From positions 1 to 8,575 of the forward strand of contig DAOVJB010000040.1 of the NCBI GenBank assembly GCA_030673425.1: DNA of 8,575 nucleotides. The letters run 5' to 3'. A program made the translations under genes and the position numbers. Below the pieces are notes generated by a model, which saw nothing but the letters and a program-made list of their open reading frames with translations, had not been told where the DNA came from and did no database searches. The number at the start of each line of letters is the position of its first letter. Within the stretch, counting starts at the first letter, position 1. Below are positions 1 through 7,267 of this stretch, in pieces. This DNA is from Elusimicrobiota bacterium (GTDB taxonomy: Bacteria; CAYTYR01; UBA6262; DAOVJB01).

Positions 1-728
1 AAGGGTGGTTAACCTTTCAGGAGATTATAGAGAAATCGAGTAATATCGGTGTTGCCAAGGTAAGCGAGAAATTGGGAAAGAAGAAATTATTTTCTTACGC
101 ACGTGATTTTGGTTTTGGAAGTTTAACGGGTATTCAGCTACCAGGCGAGGCAAAAGGAATATTACGCCATCCTAAAAAATGGTCAAAGATTTCGTTATCC
201 AGAATTGGCTTCGGACAGGAAATATCCGTAACCCCGATTCAGATGATATCTGCCGTTTCAGCCGTGGCAAATAAAGGCCTTTCTATGGAACCTTACATTA
301 TTCAATCTATAAACGATAAAAATGGATGTGTAATTAAAAAATTCAAACCAAAAGCAAAAAAACGGGTTATTAGAGAAGAGACAGCAAAATTATTAACCGG
401 CATATTAAAAGGGGTGGTTGAGAGAGGTACCGGTCAATTAGCTGCTGTAGATGGTTTTAATGTAGCAGGGAAAACAGGTACTGCTCAAAAGTATGACCCT
501 GAATTAGGAAGTTATTCCGCTGATAAATATGTGTCTTCTTTTGTTGGGTACTTACCGGCAGATGACCCAAAGGTGACTATTCTTGTAGTTATAGATGAAC
601 CGGAGGAAATTCACTGGGGGAGTACTGTGTGTGCTCCGGCTTTTGCTTCTGTGGCTAAAGAGATAATGCGTTACTTAAATATTCCTCCTGAGAGTGATAT
701 ACTCATGGCTCGAGAAGTTGGGAGATAA
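1..728 (+). CDS. ftsI: Class B penicillin-binding protein FtsI (septal transpeptidase), 3' part
   Basis: Partial gene cut by the left window edge; the first complete codon is at base 3 and 241 residues remain. It is the C-terminal transpeptidase domain of a class B PBP, which cross-links septal peptidoglycan at the outer face of the cytoplasmic membrane. Two of the three active-site motifs are visible: SSN at bases 36-44 and KTGTAQ beginning at base 471. The catalytic SxxK motif, the membrane anchor and the dimerisation domain must lie upstream. A TTG at base 72 could be mistaken for a start, but the frame is open to the window edge and the SSN motif lies before it. The protein ends about 70 residues after KTG with no PASTA domain, so it is not a PASTA-bearing PBP. 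Its place directly before murE supports FtsI over the elongation PBP2; a SpoVD-like paralogue cannot be excluded on the fragment alone. Confidence 0.93.
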   Translation, partial: GWLTFQEIIEKSSNIGVAKVSEKLGKKKLFSYARDFGFGSLTGIQLPGEAKGILRHPKKWSKISLSRIGFGQEISVTPIQMISAVSAVANKGLSMEPYIIQSINDKNGCVIKKFKPKAKKRVIREETAKLLTGILKGVVERGTGQLAAVDGFNVAGKTGTAQKYDPELGSYSADKYVSSFVGYLPADDPKVTILVVIDEPEEIHWGSTVCAPAFASVAKEIMRYLNIPPESDILMAREVGR

Positions 729-733
729 GATTA

Positions 734-2257
734 ATGATTAATAATCTTAAGGATTTGATTAAATCTTTAGATACCGAGCATATATACGGCAATTTAGATA
801 AAAAAATAGAAGGAATTACTGCTGATTCCCGCCAGGTACAAAAGGGTTCTATTTTTATCTGTATTAAAGGTTCTAAAGAAGATGGAAAGAATTATGTGCC
901 TGAGGCAATTTCCCGTGGAGCAATAGTAATCGGAGCCGAAGAAAAAATAGAAGTGCCTTCTGATATAACATTGTTGGTTGTACCCGATTCTCGCAAAGCG
1001 CTTGCTATTTTATCAAGAAATTTTTATCAAAATCCTTCGGAACAATTGGGCTTGATCGGTATTACAGGAACCAACGGTAAAACAACAATCTGTTATATGG
1101 TGGAATCCATATTCAAGGAGCAAAAGCTTAAAATTGGTGTACTGGGAACCATAGAGTATAGATTGGGTGCCAAGATTATACCTGCTTCAACCACTACTCC
1201 TCAGTCAGTAGATTTACAACGAATTTTGGCAGAAATGGTCAAAAATAAATTTGATTATGCCGTGATGGAAGTTTCCTCCCATGCTCTGGTTCAGGATAGA
1301 ACCCTGGGATGTGAGTTTGATGTAGGGGTTTTCACCAACCTGACACGTGACCACTTGGATTTTCATAAGACTTTTGAGAATTATCTATCGGCAAAGGCAA
1401 AACTATTTGAGGGACTTACTACCGATTCAACAAAGAAGTTCCCGAAGTTTGCTGTTATAAATAAAGACGATCCACATAGTCACTATATTATTGACAGGAC
1501 AAAGGTTCCGATAATTGCCTATGGTATTGAAAGTCCATTTTCTGATTCAAAAATAAAATATCTGAAAGCAGAAAATATAAAATTAAATCAAAATGGTTTT
1601 AAGTTTATCGTTACCTTAAATGGGGAAAAACTCACAGAAATTATACTGCATGTGATCGGAAAATCCAATATCTATAATGCATTAGCTTCTATAGGTGTAG
1701 GGCTAAGCCAGAACATAGATATAGGAATTATTAAGAAGGGATTAGAAAAAGTTAAAAGAATTCCGGGAAGATTTGAACTGTTGGATGTTGGGCAGAAGTT
1801 TATAGTAGTAATTGACTATGCCCATACTGATGATGCCCTCTACAGGACTCTTATTAGTGCTAAAGAATTGAATCCTAAAAGGATTATTACAGTTTTCGGC
1901 TGTGGGGGAGACAGGGACAGAACTAAACGTCCATTGATGGGAGAGGTTGCGGTAACTAATAGTGATTTTTGTATAGTCACATCTGATAACCCGCGCAGTG
2001 AAGATCCTGCCAAGATTGCTTTGGACATAGAAATAGGTATAAAAAGAACAGGTAAAGACAACTATAAAATTATCTTAGAGAGATATGAAGCTATTAAAGC
2101 AGCATTAGACTATGCTCAAGAGAAAGACATGGTTATTATTGCCGGCAAAGGACACGAAACCTCGCAGATTTTTAAGGATAAAATAGTCTATTTTAATGAT
2201 ACAGAAGTAGTAAAGGAAATTTTAAATAAAAGAAATACCCATAAATCTAAAGTGTAG
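734..2257 (+). CDS. murE: UDP-MurNAc-tripeptide synthetase MurE (meso-diaminopimelate-adding)
   Basis: Cytoplasmic ATP-dependent ligase adding the third stem-peptide residue to UDP-MurNAc-L-Ala-D-Glu. The 507 residues are a normal full length. Visible in order: N-terminal UDP-substrate domain (about 1-105), ATP-binding loop GITGTNGKTT (109-118), EVSSHAL (179-185), the probable carbamoylated lysine Lys221 in SAKAKLF, the IPGRFE hinge region (343-348), DYAHTDDAL (361-369), GGDRDRTKR (391-399), DNPRSEDP (418-425) and GKGHE (471-475). In characterised MurE enzymes DNPR marks specificity for meso-diaminopimelate, whereas lysine enzymes differ there; DAP specificity is therefore an inference from the motif. 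One small departure is HTDD where HTPD is common. The ATG start has GGAGA at 721-725, overlapping the end of ftsI, with an 8-base spacer. Only 5 bases separate it from ftsI, implying cotranscription. Confidence 0.97.
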   Translation: MINNLKDLIKSLDTEHIYGNLDKKIEGITADSRQVQKGSIFICIKGSKEDGKNYVPEAISRGAIVIGAEEKIEVPSDITLLVVPDSRKALAILSRNFYQNPSEQLGLIGITGTNGKTTICYMVESIFKEQKLKIGVLGTIEYRLGAKIIPASTTTPQSVDLQRILAEMVKNKFDYAVMEVSSHALVQDRTLGCEFDVGVFTNLTRDHLDFHKTFENYLSAKAKLFEGLTTDSTKKFPKFAVINKDDPHSHYIIDRTKVPIIAYGIESPFSDSKIKYLKAENIKLNQNGFKFIVTLNGEKLTEIILHVIGKSNIYNALASIGVGLSQNIDIGIIKKGLEKVKRIPGRFELLDVGQKFIVVIDYAHTDDALYRTLISAKELNPKRIITVFGCGGDRDRTKRPLMGEVAVTNSDFCIVTSDNPRSEDPAKIALDIEIGIKRTGKDNYKIILERYEAIKAALDYAQEKDMVIIAGKGHETSQIFKDKIVYFNDTEVVKEILNKRNTHKSKV

Positions 2258-2266
2258 AATATATTA

Positions 2267-2271
2267 GGGAG
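2267..2271 (+). promoter_or_regulatory. Ribosome binding site supporting the GTG start of murF
   Basis: GGGAG lies 4 bases before the GTG at 2276, in the 18-base gap after murE. An ATG at 2274 overlaps the GTG but is followed at once by TGA in its own frame, so it cannot start murF. This leaves GTG as the initiation codon. Confidence 0.65.
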
Positions 2272-2275
2272 AAAT

Positions 2276-3688
2276 GTGATTAAATCAGTTATTAAAGAAT
2301 TATTAAAGATTACCAATGGTAAATTAATCAGCGAACAGATTGAGACAAAAGTTAAAGGTATCTGCGTTGATACCAGGACCATCAAGAAGGGAGAATTATT
2401 TATTGCCCTTAAGGGGAAAAACTTTGATGGTCACAATTTCATCGGGGAAGCCTTAAAAAAAGGCGCATGTGGAGTAATAATAGATAATAATTTATTTATC
2501 AAGAAAGTCTGGAAAATAGCAAAAAAAGATAAGAAGAAAAGAGTTATTATTCAGGTAAATGATACAGTTAAATGCTTAGGTGATATTGCCAGTTACTGGA
2601 GAAGGAAATTCAGGATACCTTTAGTGGCTATTACCGGAAGTAACGGTAAAACAACCACTAAAGATATGGCTATTAGCGTACTTTCGGGAAAATTCAAAGT
2701 TCTTGGTACCAGGGGTAACTTCAATAATCATATTGGTGTGCCATTGACTATATTAAGTTTATCTGGAAAAGATGAACTTATTTGTATAGAGATGGGAGCA
2801 AGTTCTCTTGGTGAGATTAAATATTTATCTGATATAGCAAGCCCGGTTGATCTGGGTGTAATTACTAATATTCAAAGAGCGCATTTATTATATTTCGGAA
2901 GCTTATCCGGTGTTCTAAAGGCAAAAATGGAGCTGGCTGATTCTTTATCCGGACAGGGAACTATGATACTTAATATTGATGATGTACACCTACAAAAAGC
3001 AGCAAATAACCTTAGATGTTCCTTATTAACCTATGGTATAAATAATAACAAAGCAGACGTGCGTGCTTCTTCAGTAAAAATGCACAATAAAGGGGTTAAA
3101 TTCATAATAAGTGTAAAGACAAAAGGGGAGATATTAAAGGGAAACATAGATTTGTCTGTTTTTGGCTATCATAATGTATATAATGCTTTAGCTGCTGTTG
3201 CCATAGGTCAACTTTTTAATATACCACTAAAAGTATGCGCTAAAAGATTAGAAAAATTTAAGTCCCCTCCTTTACATATGGATATACTTAATGTAAAAGG
3301 AATAAAAGTAATCAACGATAGTTATAATGCCAATCCTGATTCAACGGAGATGGCTATATCTACTTTAGACTCTTTTACATGTGATGGTAAAAAAATAGCT
3401 ATAATAGGGGATATGCTGGAGTTAGGTAAATATAGCAAAGCGGCACATAAGGAAGTAGGACAGCTTATAGCTAAATCCAATATTTCAGTATTATTTACGG
3501 TAGGAAAAATGGCCAGATACATAGCCGAAGGAGCTATAGAAAGCGGCTTGAATAAAAACAGAGTCTTTGTTAGCAGAAATAAACAGGATATTACCAGGAA
3601 AATGTTAAATATAATAGAAAAAGGCGACTTGGTTTTGATTAAAGGCTCACGAGCAATGAAGATGGAAGAGATACTTAAAAGATTCTAA
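2276..3688 (+). CDS. murF: UDP-MurNAc-tripeptide:D-Ala-D-Ala ligase MurF
   Basis: Cytoplasmic ATP-dependent ligase that joins D-Ala-D-Ala to the UDP-MurNAc-tripeptide, the last soluble precursor step. The 470 residues are a normal length. Visible in order: N-terminal domain with VDTRTIKKGELFIALKG (31-47), ATP loop ITGSNGKTTTKD (119-130), GNFNNHIGVPLTIL (147-160), EMGASSLGEI (172-181), a TNIQRAH...FGS segment (198-209) followed by KAK (215-217), FGYHNVYNALAA (296-307), NDSYNANPDS (347-356) and IGDMLELG (377-384). The last four of these, with NDSYNANP in particular, identify MurF rather than another Mur ligase. Two positions differ from the usual family pattern: AHLLYFGS in place of AHLEGFGS, and His334 where an Arg is usual in the hinge before the C-terminal domain. 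The frame is intact and the other motifs look normal, so I expect it to be active. It starts with GTG, 18 bases after murE. Confidence 0.96.
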   Translation: MIKSVIKELLKITNGKLISEQIETKVKGICVDTRTIKKGELFIALKGKNFDGHNFIGEALKKGACGVIIDNNLFIKKVWKIAKKDKKKRVIIQVNDTVKCLGDIASYWRRKFRIPLVAITGSNGKTTTKDMAISVLSGKFKVLGTRGNFNNHIGVPLTILSLSGKDELICIEMGASSLGEIKYLSDIASPVDLGVITNIQRAHLLYFGSLSGVLKAKMELADSLSGQGTMILNIDDVHLQKAANNLRCSLLTYGINNNKADVRASSVKMHNKGVKFIISVKTKGEILKGNIDLSVFGYHNVYNALAAVAIGQLFNIPLKVCAKRLEKFKSPPLHMDILNVKGIKVINDSYNANPDSTEMAISTLDSFTCDGKKIAIIGDMLELGKYSKAAHKEVGQLIAKSNISVLFTVGKMARYIAEGAIESGLNKNRVFVSRNKQDITRKMLNIIEKGDLVLIKGSRAMKMEEILKRF

Positions 3689-3711
3689 TTGTATGTCTAT
3701 ACGGAGGCTTT

Positions 3712-4797
3712 ATGTTGTATTATTTATTGTATCCTTTACATAAGTATTTTTTTGGTTTTAATGTTTTTCAATATATAACCTTCAGGGCAGGAGGGGCTAT
3801 ACTTACAGCTCTCCTGATAAGTTTTTTCATTACTCCGTCAATTATCAGGAAATTGAAAAAGCTACATATTGAACAACAGATTCGTGATGACGGACCATCC
3901 AGTCATTTATCTAAAGTCGGTACTCCGAGTATGGGCGGTTTGATTATTTTATTGACCTTGGTGTCCTCAACTTTGCTCTGGGCCCGGTTAGATAACCGTT
4001 TTATTATTTTAGCATTATTTACCACTGTCTGGCTGGGGATTTTAGGATTCTTGGATGATTATCTTAAAATAATAAGAAAGCATTCCAAAGGTCTTAGTGC
4101 TCCAGCCAAGTTGTTAGGACAGATAATCTTAGGTCTTATCATAGCAGTATATCTCTATTCTGACCCTCTTAATTTAGAGTATGCTACTAAGTTAAATATA
4201 CCTTACATCAAGAACGCTTTTCTTGATTTAGGATTATTTTATATTCCTTTTGTTATCCTGGTTATTATCGGTTCCTCCAATGCTGTTAATTTGACCGATG
4301 GACTTGACGGGTTGGCTATAGGTTCTTTAATTATTGCCGCTATTACTTATGCGGGAATAGCATATCTTGTAGGAAATGTAAAATTCAGCGCATACTTAAG
4401 GTTGATTCCGGTCTCAGGTAGTGGGGAATTGACCGTGTTTTTATCAGCTATGGTGGGAGCAGGTTTGGGCTTCTTATGGTTTAATAGCTTTCCTGCGGAA
4501 GTATTTATGGGTGACACAGGCTCATTGTTTTTAGGCGGAGCTATCGGCTTGGTAGCTGTATTCATAAAGCATGAACTTTTATTAATGGTCGTTGGAGGCA
4601 TATTTGTCGTAGAGGCGCTTTCAGTGATTCTTCAGGTAGGATCTTTTAAGTTAAAGGGTAAGCGGATCTTCAGGATGGCTCCGTTACACCATCATTTTGA
4701 GTTAAAAAGTATGCCGGAGCCCAAGATAGTAATCAGATTCTGGATTGTCGCGATTATTCTATCATTAATTGCCTTGAGTTCGTTGAAATTAAGATAA
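3712..4797 (+). CDS. mraY: Phospho-MurNAc-pentapeptide transferase MraY
   Basis: Integral membrane enzyme that transfers phospho-MurNAc-pentapeptide from UDP to undecaprenyl phosphate, making lipid I on the cytoplasmic face. The 361 residues match the roughly 360 of Gram-negative MraY; Firmicutes enzymes are usually near 320 and lack most of the long N-terminus (here with FGFNVFQYITFRA, 14-26). About ten hydrophobic segments are visible, roughly at 23-41, 73-91, 97-115, 133-149, 173-190, 197-222, 238-255, 262-285, 289-309 and 339-358. Signature motifs: TPSMGG (71-76), the Asp pair Asp115-Asp116 in FLDDYLK, NAVNLTDGLDGLA (190-202), FMGDTGSL with catalytic-type Asp268, and the triple histidine APLHHHFE (323-330). 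The start has a good SD, CGGAGG at 3702-3707, though with only a 4-base spacer. It lies 23 bases after murF. Confidence 0.97.
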   Translation: MLYYLLYPLHKYFFGFNVFQYITFRAGGAILTALLISFFITPSIIRKLKKLHIEQQIRDDGPSSHLSKVGTPSMGGLIILLTLVSSTLLWARLDNRFIILALFTTVWLGILGFLDDYLKIIRKHSKGLSAPAKLLGQIILGLIIAVYLYSDPLNLEYATKLNIPYIKNAFLDLGLFYIPFVILVIIGSSNAVNLTDGLDGLAIGSLIIAAITYAGIAYLVGNVKFSAYLRLIPVSGSGELTVFLSAMVGAGLGFLWFNSFPAEVFMGDTGSLFLGGAIGLVAVFIKHELLLMVVGGIFVVEALSVILQVGSFKLKGKRIFRMAPLHHHFELKSMPEPKIVIRFWIVAIILSLIALSSLKLR

Positions 4798-4802
4798 ATT
4801 TT

Positions 4803-4807
4803 GGGAG
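4803..4807 (+). promoter_or_regulatory. Ribosome binding site that decides the murD start
   Basis: GGGAG sits 8 bases before the TTG at 4816, the expected spacing. The alternative in-frame TTG at 4801 has only an AT-rich stretch upstream with no SD, and a GTG at 4807 would overlap this site. The site therefore favours initiation at 4816. Confidence 0.65.
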
Positions 4808-4815
4808 TGTCTTAT

Positions 4816-6180
4816 TTGATTAATTTCAAGGATAAGAAGATAGTTGTTATAGGTATGGGACGGAGTGGTATTTCAGTAGCAAGGTTATTGAATAATTTAG
4901 GAGGGCATGTTTTCTTAAGTGATTCTAAAAATGCATCAGAACTAAAGAGCGAGATTAGAGACTTAAAAAATGAAAACATAGAGTTAGAAACAGGCGGGCA
5001 TACAGAGAAAATTCTTCGAAACACAGATCTTATCATATTAAGCCCGGGAGTGCCTTCAGATACGGATTTATTAAAGGTAGCTTCCGGAAAAAATATTCCT
5101 GTTCTTAGTGAAGTAGAAATTGCTTATCAACTCCTTAAATCACCTATAATTGCCGTTACCGGGACTAACGGAAAAACCACTACTACCACGCTAATAGGGG
5201 AGATTCTTAAAAGTAGTGGTTATAAAACAGAAGTAGCAGGTAATATAGGCAATCCTCTATCCAATCTTGTTAACAAAACTGATAAAGATAATTTGATAGT
5301 TGCTGAAATAAGTAGTTTCCAGCTGGAGAATATAGATAAATTTAAACCCTGGATAAGTCTTATTCTTAACATAACTCCTGACCATCTCAACAGGCATAAG
5401 GATTTGGAAGGATATATTGAGGCTAAAAAAAAGATATTTATGAATCAGGAAAAGGAGGATTTTCTTGTTCTGAACGCAGATGATCCTGTTGTCAGTAGGA
5501 TGGCTGAAGAGGCAAAGTGCAAGGTGCTATTTTTTAGCCGTAAAAAAGAATTAAAAGAAGGAATCTTCGTTAAAGGAAATGAGATTATTTCAATCTTAAA
5601 TGGGCTGCCGTCTTTTAAATATCCTGTGGCTTCTCTAAAGATTCCAGGCCCTCATAATTTGGAAAATGCTTTAGCCTCAATAGCCGTAGCATTGCTTTGT
5701 AAGGTAGATTTTGATGTGTTAATCAAGGTTATATCTGAATTTACCGGTGTTGAACATCGTTTAGAACTGGTTGATGAAGTAAAAGGGGTGAGGTTTATTA
5801 ATGATTCTAAGGCAACGAATGTAGATTCAGCGTTAAAAGCTTTGGAAAGTTTTAATAAGCCTATTATTTTAATTGCCGGAGGAAGAGATAAGGGCAGTCC
5901 GTATTCACCTTTAGGAAGCCTCGTAAAAGAAAAAGTAAAAGCTTTAGTTTTGTTAGGTGAGGCTAAAGATAAGATAAAAAGTGAATTGGGCAATTATACT
6001 AAAGTTTATATGGTGGGTGATTTGAAAGAAGCAGTAAAAACGTCATTTTCATCAGCTGAGGAGGGTGATATCGTTCTTTTATCACCTGCCTGTTCAAGTT
6101 ATGATATGTTTGATAATTATGAAGAAAGAGGCAAAGAATTTAAGAGGTTAGTTATGCAAATAGCAAGAGGATATATATGA
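4816..6180 (+). CDS. murD: UDP-MurNAc-L-Ala:D-Glu ligase MurD
   Basis: Cytoplasmic ATP-dependent ligase adding D-glutamate to UDP-MurNAc-L-Ala. I place the start at TTG 4816 (454 residues); the frame can be extended to TTG 4801 (459 residues), but only the later start has a well-spaced SD. In the 454-residue numbering, the N-terminal Rossmann-like domain opens with VVIGMGRSG (10-18), the UDP-substrate site. LSPGVP (75-80), the ATP loop VTGTNGKTTTTT (114-125), GNIGNPL (142-148), EISSFQLE (164-171), the probable carbamoylated Lys204 in EAKKKIF, HRLE (314-317), NDSKATN (329-335), GGRDKG (355-360) and SPACSSYDMFDNYEERG (423-439) follow. NDSKATN and SPACSSYDMF are MurD signatures. The length is normal. 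The stop overlaps the ftsW start by four bases. Confidence 0.96.
   Translation: MINFKDKKIVVIGMGRSGISVARLLNNLGGHVFLSDSKNASELKSEIRDLKNENIELETGGHTEKILRNTDLIILSPGVPSDTDLLKVASGKNIPVLSEVEIAYQLLKSPIIAVTGTNGKTTTTTLIGEILKSSGYKTEVAGNIGNPLSNLVNKTDKDNLIVAEISSFQLENIDKFKPWISLILNITPDHLNRHKDLEGYIEAKKKIFMNQEKEDFLVLNADDPVVSRMAEEAKCKVLFFSRKKELKEGIFVKGNEIISILNGLPSFKYPVASLKIPGPHNLENALASIAVALLCKVDFDVLIKVISEFTGVEHRLELVDEVKGVRFINDSKATNVDSALKALESFNKPIILIAGGRDKGSPYSPLGSLVKEKVKALVLLGEAKDKIKSELGNYTKVYMVGDLKEAVKTSFSSAEEGDIVLLSPACSSYDMFDNYEERGKEFKRLVMQIARGYI
6166..6180 (+). promoter_or_regulatory. murD/ftsW translational junction (SD plus ATGA overlap)
   Basis: AGAGG at 6166-6170 lies within the end of murD, 6 bases before the ftsW ATG at 6177. 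The ATG shares four bases (ATGA, 6177-6180) with the murD TGA stop. This arrangement usually allows terminating ribosomes to restart on the next gene, so the two proteins are probably translationally coupled (inference). Confidence 0.7.
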
Positions 6181-7256
6181 TTAAACAAAAATTACACCGC
6201 CCCGATCTCTTTCTTATGGGAATCGTAATAGCACTTGTTGTTATAGGGATTATAATGATTTTCAGTGCAAGTGGTATTATGGTCTCGAATTTTGTCCTGA
6301 AACAATCCGTCTGGGCATTCTTAGGGATGTTGGCATTATTTTGCATGGCGGGAATTGATTATCATAAATTACAGAGGTTATCCCGTATCCTTCTTACCGT
6401 TTCAGGGATCTTGTTAGTTTTAGTCCTGTTAGGTGTTTTGAGTGATAATCCTAAAGGTATACACCGGTGGATGCGGCTAGGGCCGATAGGGTTTCAGCCT
6501 TCGGAAATAGCTAAAATATGTCTGATTGTATATTTAGCTGACCTTATAGATAGAAAACAGAGCAGGCTGAAAGAGTTCAAGAAAGGGATAATGCCTGCGT
6601 TAATTATGTTAGGGATTTTTTCTCTTCTTATATATAAAGGACCGGATTTAGGAACAGTTATTCTATTGGTTATGGTTGCTTTTATTATGCTGCTGATAGG
6701 AGGGGCGAGAATACGCCATCTTGTTTCACTTTCCTTGCTTTCTCTGCCTATACTGATTTTTACTATTGTTAGGACACCTTATCGCTTGAAGAGACTCTGG
6801 GCCTTTCTCGATCCCTCGTCGGATTCCAAGGGGGCTGGTTGGCAGGTCTATCAATCCCTTGTAGCTTTAGGCTCAGGCGGAATTAACGGCGTAGGGCTGG
6901 GCAAAAGTATACAGAAATTCTTTTATTTACCCGAACCGCATACAGATTTTATTTTCTCGATAATTGGTGAGGAATTAGGCTTTATCGGCTCATTAGTTAT
7001 CGTTGTCCTGTTTATTTTATTTATCTGGAGAGGGGCAAAGATTGCTGTGCATGCTCCGGATTTATTCGGTAGCCTTTTAGCAGCTGGCTTGACGTTTACG
7101 ATAGGACTGCAGGCTTTAGTTAATATTGGAGTGGTTACAGGGAGTTTGCCTACCAAAGGGGTGCCTCTTCCATTTTTAAGTTTCGGGGGGTCTTCTCTTC
7201 TTTGCACGATGGTTGGTGTTGGAATTTTGCTCAATATTTCAAAACATACTAACTAA
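6177..7256 (+). CDS. ftsW: SEDS peptidoglycan glycosyltransferase FtsW
   Basis: Polytopic membrane protein of the SEDS family that polymerises lipid II into septal glycan strands, working with a class B PBP such as the FtsI encoded upstream. About ten hydrophobic segments can be seen across its 359 residues, the first at about 11-32 and the last at 336-354. Family motifs: GIHRWMRLGPIGFQPSE (94-110), KGPDLGT (154-160), YQSLVALGSGGINGVGLG (225-242), LPEPHTDFIFSIIGEELG (251-268) with Asp257 at the place of the proposed catalytic Asp, and GSLPTKGVPLPFLSFGGSS (322-340). The LPTKG...PLPFLSFGGSS form and the dcw location favour FtsW over RodA. The protein is compact, ending soon after the last membrane segment without the longer tail seen in E. 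coli FtsW, so a SpoVE-like role is possible if the host sporulates, for which there is no sign here. Confidence 0.94.
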   Translation: MIKQKLHRPDLFLMGIVIALVVIGIIMIFSASGIMVSNFVLKQSVWAFLGMLALFCMAGIDYHKLQRLSRILLTVSGILLVLVLLGVLSDNPKGIHRWMRLGPIGFQPSEIAKICLIVYLADLIDRKQSRLKEFKKGIMPALIMLGIFSLLIYKGPDLGTVILLVMVAFIMLLIGGARIRHLVSLSLLSLPILIFTIVRTPYRLKRLWAFLDPSSDSKGAGWQVYQSLVALGSGGINGVGLGKSIQKFFYLPEPHTDFIFSIIGEELGFIGSLVIVVLFILFIWRGAKIAVHAPDLFGSLLAAGLTFTIGLQALVNIGVVTGSLPTKGVPLPFLSFGGSSLLCTMVGVGILLNISKHTN

Positions 7257-7267
7257 GAGGATATTCT

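Noticed and set aside
734-3688. murE and murF as a recent tandem duplication
   Set aside because: They share the Mur ligase fold and similar N-terminal and ATP-loop motifs, but their diagnostic motifs (DNPR and GKGHE versus NDSYNANP) show ancient paralogues in normal dcw order.
3689-3711. Largest intergenic gap (murF to mraY) as a possible terminator or promoter site
   Set aside because: Only 23 bases, with no inverted repeat or T-run; it is explained by the CGGAGG ribosome binding site for mraY.
5451-5460. Strong internal SD-like sequence AAAGGAGGA inside murD
   Set aside because: It encodes Lys-Glu-Asp in the murD frame, no in-frame ATG, GTG or TTG start follows at proper spacing, and no domain boundary makes an internal product likely.
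5652-5993. 113-residue open frame on the minus strand
   Set aside because: It lies wholly inside murD, has no recognisable motif and no credible SD, and is a shadow of the strongly supported + strand gene.
6923-7234. 103-residue open frame on the minus strand
   Set aside because: It is antisense to the most conserved part of ftsW and its low-complexity translation resembles no protein I know; a coding shadow.
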